Positions 35,713 to 44,615 of a stretch of DNA of 64,000 nucleotides are shown here, in pieces. A program made the translations under genes and the position numbers. The DNA lies in contig NC_062242.1 in NCBI RefSeq assembly GCF_905475465.1, forward strand, positions 2,135,501 through 2,199,500, in the 5' to 3' direction. The notes beneath the pieces were generated by a model. That model saw nothing but the letters and a program-made list of their open reading frames with translations. It was not told the origin of the DNA and did not search any database. This DNA is from Pieris napi. Lineage: Eukaryota; Arthropoda; Insecta; Lepidoptera; Pieridae. Position 1 is the first letter of the stretch, and each line of letters starts with the position of its first letter.

Positions 35713-36086
35713 AGTAGGTAAATAGTCTCTTTTGACGTGATAACGTCTTTAAAATCGTTTTAGTCGGGTGACATGTTCAGAAACTTGTGTCACACCAAAA
35801 CCTCACGAGCGCGATCGCAGGTATAACGAGAGAGAGACGGACCGATCTCCCGTCTCATCTCGAGCGCTGCCAGTCATTCCGTGAATGTATGAAGAAAAAT
35901 GTATATCATAGTCGAATAAGTAAACTTGTCATTTTACACCCGAAATTTATCATCAAAAGTGTGAATAAAACGATAGATGTAATTTAAAATTTGAAAAAAT
36001 TGTTATCTTCATTAATTCCTTACTTCCCAAAAACTTATATCACCAATAAGACGTTATCACGTAAACATCTCGATCGTAAACCTACT
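35713..36086. mobile_element. Candidate inverted-repeat element (374 bp)
   Basis: ACGTGATAACGTCTT at 35735-35749 is exactly inverted at 36048-36062, and the outer AGTAGGT (left) pairs with ACCTACT (right), giving gapped ~40-bp terminal repeats. The interior contains a GC-rich stretch (GAGAGAGACGGACCGATCTC) and no domain I recognise. The superfamily is unknown and the target duplication unclear. Confidence 0.45.
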
Positions 36087-36122
36087 TTACAAACAACCAG
36101 TATTTATTTTTAAGAAAGGGGA

Positions 36123-36345
36123 GTGTGGACTCCCTTGGTTCTTCTCTCGTCCACAGATCTGCCTGCACGAGTGGTTGATAGACTATGGATAAGGGGTAAG
36201 TTTAACAATTTAACTGTTGATACCCTGTTCGCCTCAAGTGTGGTGTCAGCAAGGAGAGCTCTCACATCTGAGTTCCTCAGTGGAATAAATAGTGTATCCT
36301 ACGTTTTTATAAGTGTATAAGTTAAACTACCCTAAGTGTTCCTCA
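36123..36345 (+). repeat. Probable transposon-derived ORF remnant
   Basis: A plus-strand frame encodes D-L-P-A-R-V-V-D-R-L-W-I-R-G and V-V-S-A-R-R-A-L-T-S-E-F-L-S-G. Its composition is protein-like, unlike the flanking DNA. I do not recognise the family. A pyrimidine/CCACAG run precedes it, but no downstream donor was found, so I prefer a transposon remnant over a host exon. Confidence 0.25.
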
Positions 36346-36927
36346 ACTAATTTTTAGATAGATTATTAATTTCTTTGATATACATAGATAGTAGGGTTAA
36401 AATGATTTTAGTGTTACCAATCCATTTAAAAATTAAGTACTTAATTATATGTAAAGATTTGTTTAATGGCGAAGGAGAGCTTCACTCCGTCGGAGGTCGT
36501 CTACTAAAGTTAAACGTTCATCATAATGAAATCCTGATTATGTAGTACTCGAATACAGACTATTTTTATTTATTTACTATTAACTTCGTTTTTACCGCCA
36601 AGTCTCGATATAATATATTAAGACTAAATAAATCTAAAACGCTGTACCATTTATTATGTTTAGGAAAGTAGTTAAAATTAAACTTAATAATGTAAATTAT
36701 AAGCGTAAAGCTTTAATCCCGACTTGTAGCCCTAAGTTTACCTGCAAACGCGTTCCTAACCTGGTATTAGCATTGCAAGCTTGCAGGAAGTGCAACATAA
36801 TTATTACAAACATTTTAAATTACTCTCTTCCTTTCTAGATCACACTTTCACCGATCTCAAACAATTTCTCGGATTTTTGGTTTCCTACTTGTAAAATTTA
36901 TTTTTGAAATAAGAATGTTATTGCATT

Positions 36928-37165
36928 TTTTTTAAATAGGAGGCAAGCGGGCAGGAGGCGCATCTGATGTTAAGTTATACCGCCGCCCATGGACACTCAC
37001 AAGGCCAGAAGGCTCCCAAGAGCGTTGGCGGAATTTTAAGAATTGGTACGCTCGTTTCTTGAAGGACCCTAAGTTGAATTGGTTCGAAAATACTTCAGTG
37101 GATTGTGGTTGCACATAGTGATGATGCGCGGCGAAAACTGACTTAAGAAACGCTCAAACGCAATA
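36928..37165 (-). mobile_element. 5'-truncated family A retrotransposon tail
   Basis: T run, GGAGGCAAGCGGGCAGGAGG, TGATGTTAAGTTATACCGCC, GGACCCTAAGTTGAATTGGT and GATGCGCGGCGAAAACTGAC. Confidence 0.8.
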
Positions 37166-37744
37166 TTAATAACGTCTGGGCAATGTGATTAATTACATTA
37201 TAATTATGTATTTCACCCTATGTAGATTATTAATTGCCCCGATTTATTAGTTGGACTATAATATACTGCGGGCGTGATGTTACAACCTTGGAATAGCTTG
37301 TTTTTCAATAATGTGTCGATCTCCGGTTCTCACTCAATCATATCACCATTTTATGACACTATAAAATTTGAAAAATTGCCTACATTTTAACAAACACCCA
37401 CGTACAATATTTTATTGAACGTTAGCACTATAGAAAACTCCATTTTATTAGCATACCAGACTAGATTATGCTCGGCCAAGATATCATTTGTTTTTGCACT
37501 AAATGAATCAGGAAAGGAAACTAAGGTTTAAATTAAATAAATTTAAGTAATCTCTCTCTACTTTCGTTAGCTCATGTAGCGTCCTACAAGGTAACACCTG
37601 GAGGGGACTATCTGTATCCATTTTCTGTCCAGCGCCTCTCTTACTGCGTTGAACAGTTGTAAGGACGAGTCTTTAACTTCATCGGTTCAACTGGTTAGCA
37701 AGCCACGCGATATATAATTAATAACATACATAAAAAGAAATCAG

Positions 37745-37993
37745 AGGCGCTACCTCTTTAGGTCTGGGCCTCAGATTTCTGAATCTGTTTCAAGATAATT
37801 TTTCAATCTAATAAGCAAGTAAGTGATCAGCATGCGTCTAAGACATGTAACCGACATGTCTTAGATGTCCTCATGATGTTTTCCTTCACCGTTCGAGAAG
37901 AAGAAAAAAGAAAGTCCATTGGCCGGGGATCGAACTTACGACCTCAGGGATGACAGTCGCACGCTGAAGTCACTGCCAACACTGCTCACATAG
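37745..37993 (-). mobile_element. tRNA-derived SINE with an internal palindrome
   Basis: Head region CCGGGGATCGAACTTACGAC and body GATGTTTTCCTTCACCGTTC in inverted orientation. The segment TCTAAGACATGT / ACATGTCTTAGA (37837 to 37865) is a perfect 12-bp hairpin not present in the sister copies, replacing the normal body sequence. Confidence 0.7.
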
Positions 37994-38079
37994 TGCTAAG
38001 TAAATATATAATCTAACTTAATTACCGTATCATAAGATTTCTAACAACGTTTATGCGAATTCTGTCTGAGAACATAAAA

Positions 38080-38360
38080 AAATAAATAATAATAGTTTAA
38101 AAATTAAATTAGGAAATATTTTTCACTTTTTAGTTTGATGTGCTTTAAAAGCGTGTTTTTTAGTTTTTTTTAACTATTATTTATTTATTGGTTAATTTTT
38201 TTTCATTTTTTTTTCGGATTATTGCATTGTCATCGATCTTTGACAAGTGCGCAAAGTTTGAATTAAATCTATCCGTTAAAAGTAGGTCAAAATCGAGTCC
38301 GAAGGAGTAGGTTACATACATACATACATACAGGTGAAGCTAATATAAAGCGTGTAATGT
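38080..38360 (+). repeat. Possible retroelement 3' region with (CATA)n
   Basis: GTAGGTCAAAATCGAGTCCG leads into four to five CATA repeats (about 38316 to 38331) and CAGGTGAAGCTAATATAAAG. The layout suggests the 3' end of a dispersed element; there is no second copy in the window. Confidence 0.3.
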
Positions 38361-38679
38361 TAGAACGTTTCGGAGACAGTATTAACTCAGAGATAATATA
38401 GGAGTCGCCTACTTTTGTCCGACGTTTATAAAATAAATTAGTTTTTTTGTGAGAACAAATGAATAATAATCATGTAGATAAAGTTATAACGCGGTGGTCT
38501 AACTTGCGATAGGTGAGGTGATGGGTGATAAATATTGTGTTATCGGGACAGGATCGGAGCAAGCCGCCCCGTGAGAACGGATCGCTTTCAAAACTTTGAT
38601 TAAATACACCTTGGTGAATTGTGGGTTTATTTTATACACATTACATAAATACGAGTAAATAGGTATTGTCTGTTAAGTG

Positions 38680-38980
38680 AGCTGTGTTGGCCTATTGGCT
38701 TCAGCATGCGACTCTCATACTTGAGGTCGTAGGTTCGATCCCCGGCTGTGCACCAATGGACTTTCGTTCTATGTGCGCATTTAACATTCGCTTGAACGGT
38801 GAAGGAAAACATCGTGAGGAAACCAACATGTCTTAGACCCAAAAATTTGACAGCGTGTGTCAGGCACTAGAGGCTGATCACCTACTTGCCTATTAGATTT
38901 AAAAATGATCATGAAAAAGATTCAGAAATCTGAGGCCAAGACCTAAAGAGGTTGTAGCACCACTGATTTATTTATTTTAT
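38680..38980 (+). mobile_element. tRNA-derived SINE, full-length-looking
   Basis: Head GTGAGCTGTGTTGGCCTATT, box B GTAGGTTCGATCCCCGGCTG, body CGAACGGT-type region, tail CACCACTGATTTATTTATTT. Flanks ATTGTCTGTTAAGT and ATTGTATGTAAAGT may be a target duplication with two mismatches. Confidence 0.8.
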
Positions 38981-39239
38981 TGTATGTAAAGTACTTAAAC
39001 ACTAAACAAGAGAGAGAAACTTAAAAGGACTTAGTATATTGTATTTAAAAATATTTTGTTCATATTTATTAACCCAAAAGACACGGACACGACAAGATAC
39101 ACATATCTTCACCTGCTTGATCGAAAGTAGGTCCCGATGTCTGTGTTAGCCTTAAAATACTATACATACGAGTATATTAGTAAAGCTGGGGTTTACAAGT
39201 AAAATCTTTGTTAATATATCGCTTGCAAAATTGAAAGTT

Positions 39240-39480
39240 TGTAAACACCTAATATGTAATATGGCGACTACCAAAATGGCGGCGTGCGAATCTTTTCAAA
39301 TATGCACGCTTTTACAGCTGGTAGTTAGACCGTTAATGGTAATCTTTATGGTTCGGGTGGTTTGCGTTTGACAAAGCCGTATCTCGCAATCGATCGTGAC
39401 TCATCCGCTCGTTTATCTCGAAATATGCCGACTCGTGAGCGTTCTATGCTAGGGTTGGTACTTGTTCTACATACAATAGA
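39240..39480. promoter_or_regulatory. Unique GC-richer block with two ATGGCG motifs
   Basis: GTAATATGGCGAC and CCAAAATGGCGGCG (about 39264 to 39285) match the YY1/Pho core (AAnATGGCGGC). The following 200 bases are GC-richer than average and not shared with any repeat here. It may be regulatory; no transcript evidence. Confidence 0.2.
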
Positions 39481-39783
39481 GCCTTGAGATGATACGACAG
39501 GGCTGAACACAGAGGTTTTTGACATAGGGAAGGTAAAATTATAAGTTATTATTTACAATGCTCCCGAAATGATCACCATGCCGAAGCTTGCCAATTTCAT
39601 GAAGAACCCAGATAACATGACGTAACACTAACCTTTAGAAAATATACACTCTTATTGACATAAAATAAACAAGTATCATCTGTAATAATGTACTGTATCT
39701 TGTCAATAAAATTAACACAATTTAAAAGAAGGAGTACTTTAAAACATTTAAATGTCTGTTTACAATAAAACCGTGTAAAATTA

Positions 39784-39813
<30 letters not shown>

Positions 39814-39819
<6 letters not shown>

Positions 39820-42800
39820 AACAGGGGGCAAACGGGCAGGAGGCTCACCTGATGTTAAGTGATACCGCCGCCCATGGACACTCTCAAAGCCAGAGGGCTC
39901 GCGAGTGCGTTGCCGGCCTTTCAGGAATCGGTACGCTCTTTTCTTGAAGGACCCTAAGTCGAATTGGTTCGGAAATACCTCACTGGGCAGCTGGTTCCAC
40001 AAAGTGGTGGTGCGCGGCAAAAACTGCCTTGAAAAACGCTCAGTTGTGGAACGGCGGACGTCGAGGTGATACGGGTGGAATTTCGTACTCTGCCTCGACG
40101 TCCGATGACGAAACTCAGCTGCAGGTATTAATCCGAACAACTCCTCTGAACACTCTCCATGGTAAATGCGGTAGAAGATGCAGAGAGACCCCACATCTCT
40201 ACGCAACGCCAAAGGATCAAGCCGCTCGGAAAGGGATTGGTCATCGACGATTCGAACCGCTCTGCGTTGAATACGGTCAAGTGGAAGGAGCTGGTACTGG
40301 GGAGCCCCCGCCCAGAGGTGAGAGCAGTACTCCATGTGGGGCCGAATTTGCGCTTTATATAGTTGCATGCGGTGGCCCGGAGTGAAGTACCGTCTCGCCT
40401 TGCTGAGCACACCAAGCTTTTTGGAGGCTAATTTAGCCTTTCCCTCCAAGTGACCGCGAAACTGAACGTCGTTCGATATGTCAACGCCAAGTATTCCAAT
40501 GCTGGCTGTGGCTTTAAGAAGAGTGTTTTCGAAAAGAGGAGTAGCGACAAAGGGTGTTTTTTTAGCGGAAAACGCGCAAACTTGTGTCTTCTTGGGGTTA
40601 AATTGGACTAGGTTTTGTCTGCCCCAGTCTGAGACTCCACGTAGAAGAGTTTCGACTTCAGACACAAGTTTGTTCCGGTACTCATCGACAACTGCCCGAG
40701 AAATACCTGCCCGGCCAGTGTAAAAAGTATCCCCAGTGCTGTCATCCGCATAGCAATGAATGTTGCTAAGTTGCAACATATCGTTGATATGCAGAAGAAA
40801 CAGGGTCGGGGATAGAACACAGCCTTGTGGGACCCCCGCGTTCACGGGTTTAAGGTCGGAGCATGCTCCGTCGATGACGACCTTGATGCTCCGATCGGCC
40901 AGAAAGCTGGAGATCCAATCGCATAATTTCTCGGGTAGCCCATAGGCTGGAAGCTTCGAGAGCAGTGCTCTGTGCCACACCCGATCGAAGGCTTTCGCTA
41001 TGTCCAAACTAACCGCCAGCGCCTCCCCCTTGGACTCAATTGCCTCTGCCCATCTATGTGTAAGGTATACAAGAAGGTCACCAGCCGAACGACCACGACG
41101 AAAGCCGTACTGATAATCGCTAATCAGCTGGTGGCCCTCTAGATACCTCAAGAGCTGGCAGTTAACAATGGATTCCATTATTTTGGAGAACAAGGAGGTT
41201 ATGGCTATTGGGCGATAGTTGGACGGATCAGAGCGATCGCCTTTTTTAGGGATCGGATGTATCGAAGCGGTTTTCCAGCACTTCGGGACAGTGCCAAGCG
41301 AGTACAGGTACCGGAAAAGGCGCGTTAAGACCGGAGCCAACTCAGGAGCACAAGTACGCAGCACAATTGGGGGGATACCATCCGGCCCGCTCGACTTATG
41401 AATGTCCAAGGAAGATAGTGCTCTGCGGACAGCACGTTGCCGGAATGTGATTTCCGGCATCGATGAATCACACCGCGAAATGGTCGGTGGTGATCTTCCT
41501 CGGTCATCCAAAGTCGAGTTATCAGCCGCGAAGAGACAGCCTAAAAGGTCGGCCTTCTCCTTCGCAGTGTGGGCCAGCGAGTCATCCTCCCTGTGCAGTG
41601 GTGGAATAGCGGGCTGACAAAAATTCCCTTGGACAGCTTTGGCGAGAGACCAGAAGGCTCGAGTCCCTGAAGGGAGTTGGGCCAATCTCTCGCCAAATCT
41701 GGCAATGTGCTCTGACTTTGCCTTAGTGATTTCCCGTTTGAAGGACCTGGAGGCTGAGTTATATGCTTTTTTAAGTTCGCTGGTATTGGCATCACGAGAT
41801 TTCGCCGCTTCCGCCCATGCCTTAAAGCATTCTCGCTTTCGACACGAGGCCGCCTTGCAAGAACGTTTAAACCAGGGCTGAGACTTGCCACCGATCGGCA
41901 CCGCAGAAAATGGAATAAAGAGTTCCATGCCCTGCAGAACCACTTCGGCGACAGAGGCAGCGACGGAATCTGGAGCTTCCGACGAAAAGCACATAGGCCC
42001 CCAAGGGTAGGACGCAAAGAAAGACCGCATCCCGTCCCAATCTGCTGACTTGTAGTGCCAAATACGGCGACAACCCAAAAAGCGGGGCCGTGAAGGGCGC
42101 GTAGAAGGCACAATACTCCGGACCACACAATGATCTGATGAACCCAATGGCGGGTCAACAGAGACTTGATAGTTCTCCGGATGTGAAGTCAGCAGAAGAT
42201 CCAACAAAGAGGGTTTATGACCATCCACATCTGGTATTCGCGTAATCGCAGGGACCATTTGTGTCAGGTCGTAGGCTAAAGCAAAGTCGTGAAAGGATCT
42301 TCCCGCGTGATCGGTGGTATCAGAGCCAAGCCAATCGGCATGGTGGGCGTTAAAATCGCCAAGTATCACGATTTCAGCGGTAGGAACCCTTTCGAGCAGG
42401 GAATCTGTAGCCATTTGAATGTGCTCGATGAGTCGGTTAGTTTCGTCATTTCCGCTATGGGACCTATACAGACACGCATAGAATCGCGGATGGTCATCGC
42501 AGTCTACGCGCAGCCAGAGGTTAGATAGGTCCCTTCCTTCAAGCGTCCCGAGGCGACGAGAACAGATATCCTCCCTGACGTACACGCAAACTCCCGCCCG
42601 CGGCACAAATGAATGTTCCAATTTGTACCCCGGGTAGGAGAGGTAAGAAGTATCAGCCGGGGAGGATATCTGAGTCTCAGTAAGGAAGAATAAGGCCGGC
42701 TTCGCAGTTTCTAAGTAAAAGTGAACCGCGTTTAGGTTAGTTTTTAGCCCCCTAACATTTGTAAAGTCCACCGTGAGCGTGGAAGGGGTTGCCTTAGGTA

Positions 42801-43005
42801 AATGCTTCCGTTTGCCCCGAGACCGAAACCTATTAATGCATAAGTTTTTAGAGCAGTTTTTGCCCCCCCCAGAATACGAAGGGCAGCCTGTGCATCCACC
42901 ATCGAATACCAATTGTTCCGATGATGGACGCCCAGAAGGGGATTCTCCACAGCGTAAACGTGTGGTACCCCCCTGGGGTAATCTCTGTTTGAACTGCATC
43001 TTCAT
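39814..43005 (-). CDS. Non-LTR retrotransposon endonuclease/reverse transcriptase, intact ORF
   Basis: About 1,063 codons from the first in-frame ATG (43003-43005); the frame stays open to a GTG at 43050, with a TAA further upstream. The N-terminal third is an apurinic-type endonuclease: F-T-N-V-R-G-L, F-L-T-E-T-Q, the I-L-G-D-F-N-A-H-H block and S-S-D-H-C. The centre is a reverse transcriptase: S-G-P-D-G-I-P-P, N-Y-R-P-I-A-I-T-S, Y-G-F-R-R-G-R-S, S-L-D-I-A-K-A-F-D, G-V-P-Q-G-C-V-L-S-P and the catalytic Y-A-D-D-S. The C-terminus has the basic S-F-K-K-R-A-Y-R-F-L-K-G-R-Q-R segment. The stop TAA (39814-39816) touches the poly-A tail. The protein would nick target DNA and copy element RNA at the nick. 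No frameshift or premature stop is present, so it may be recently active. Confidence 0.9.
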
Positions 43006-43205
43006 ACTTATGGGGGGGGGGGATTGATGGGCTCCGGGAGTCTCACTCACCGCACGAAACGCGAGTACAATAAGATGGACTTATTGCATCACTTCACGCC
43101 GGTTTTCTGTGAGACAGTGGTACTGCCCCGGTCGTGCCTGCCCATTTGGCTGAAGCCCTAAAGCAGCAGCATGGCACTCCCACTAGGATGGGGGTTGACT
43201 GATTG

Positions 43206-43246
43206 CACTGGTGAAATAACCTCTTTTACAGGTTATTTCACCAGTG
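43206..43246. repeat. Perfect 17-bp hairpin at the 5' side of the retrotransposon
   Basis: CACTGGTGAAATAACCT is followed after 7 bases by its exact reverse complement. It lies just upstream of the retrotransposon ORF and may mark the element's 5' end or a 5' junction artefact. Confidence 0.85.
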
Positions 43247-44253
43247 GGCGATGGGGTCGTCACATCCCGACGCCCAAAAGTTTATCTGGCTATTCGCCCA
43301 GACCTATCTTATACGAGTGAATGAGACTCCTAAGTCACACTCATGTCTTTTTTGCATTGTCGTAAACTCATTTATCAAATATATATGCTTGATGCTTTTA
43401 ACCTATAATGCTTCATATATATATATACCATAGTATTCATTTATTATTATTTTTTTCTACTCATAGTCGAGTAAATTTGTTAAGCTTAGCGACATCTTTA
43501 TTTGGTCACATTATAATGACAAGACGAAACGCCAAGTCCTAAATATAAGCTATGGTCGTAAAGATGTGGTCACCCTACGCTAGAACAACGTTGGATCCGA
43601 TATTCATTGAGTTATCGTGGTTCCTATCACTTGCCTTTGTTGTCTTAATTCGTGCTTTTATTGTTGACCATGAAATTATAACTCGTTCATAGCTGGTCTA
43701 GAAGAAATCTAGAAGCGACACCTCGGTCCAAAATAATGGTGATAACACGCAAACAAAATTTTGAAACATAATCAAAGGAATGGCGCCATTGTTTTGTCTT
43801 ACAGTTTACATTCACACCTATGATTTTAATTAAATGACGTAACTTTGCTTGTTGGTTTATTGGTTGATTTCGATAATATTATAGTCGAAGATAACAAAAG
43901 GTTTCGCAATATGTTGTCGAACCTAAATTACCTACTGTAACATAAAACCATCAAAGATTATTTTGTATCTGTGGCAATTTTGCAAATAGCATTAAAGAAC
44001 TTTGAACTAGGTACATATTTTATTTATTATTATTTGCACACTTAACATTTCTATTGTAATATTCGTTTAAGTAGGTTAATTTTATTATAGTATTTTCACT
44101 TTTATTAAATTATTTGTTTTCTTTTAATTTTGTTATATAAACTATTTTAGTGTTAAGAATTATTTATTTTAATTCATATTTTCAGCACATGGCAAGGCAA
44201 TATTGCCATGTTTTGTTGCTCTATAGCAACCTAGACGACACGTTTTTTATGTT

Positions 44254-44615
44254 GCAGGAGGCAAACGGGCAAACGGGCAGGGGGCTCACCGCTCACTTGA
44301 TTTTGAGTGATACCGCCGCCCATTGACACTCTCAGTGCCAGAGGACTCGCGAGTGCGTTGCCGGCCTTTTAAGAATTGGTACGCTCTTTTCTTGAAGGAC
44401 CCTAAGTCGAATTGGTTTGGAAATAATTTAGTGGGCAGCTGGTTCCGTATAGTGGTGGTGGGCGGCAAAAGCTGCCTGAAAAACGCTCAGTTGTGGAGCG
44501 ACGGACATCGAGGTGATACGGGTGGAATTTCGTATTCTGCCTCGACGTCCGATGATGAATCTCAGCTGCAGGTATTAGTCTGAACAACTCTGAACACTCT
44601 CCATGGTAAATGCGT
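44254..44615 (-). mobile_element. 5'-truncated family A retrotransposon copy
   Basis: GGCAAACGGGCAAACGGGCA (a small tandem duplication), TTGGTACGCTCTTTTCTTGA, GACGGACATCGAGGTGATAC and AACTCTGAACACTCTCCATG. It is very similar to the long copy, but has no poly-A tail at 44254. Confidence 0.8.

Larger units (their letters stand above)
39788..43260 (-). mobile_element. Near full-length non-LTR retrotransposon (family A), Jockey/CR1-like
   Basis: It runs from a poly-A tail (T run, about 39788 to 39815 on the plus strand) through a complete endonuclease plus reverse-transcriptase ORF to a ~200-bp upstream region with CGGTCGTGCCTGCCCATTTG and a G run at about 43011 to 43020. No separate ORF1 (gag-like) was found upstream, so either the family has one ORF or this copy is truncated within its 5' part. 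The 5' boundary is approximate and no target duplication was identified. It is the longest of over a dozen copies here. Confidence 0.8.

Noticed and set aside
38316..38331. CRISPR-like or regulatory array
   Set aside because: A simple (CATA)n microsatellite.
41541..42158. Open frames on both strands within the retrotransposon (also 40029-40385 and 41639-41881)
   Set aside because: Shadows of the reverse-transcriptase ORF.
43006..43050. GTG start for the retrotransposon ORF
   Set aside because: Eukaryotic initiation favours the in-frame ATG at 43003-43005. The upstream extension is open but has no ATG.
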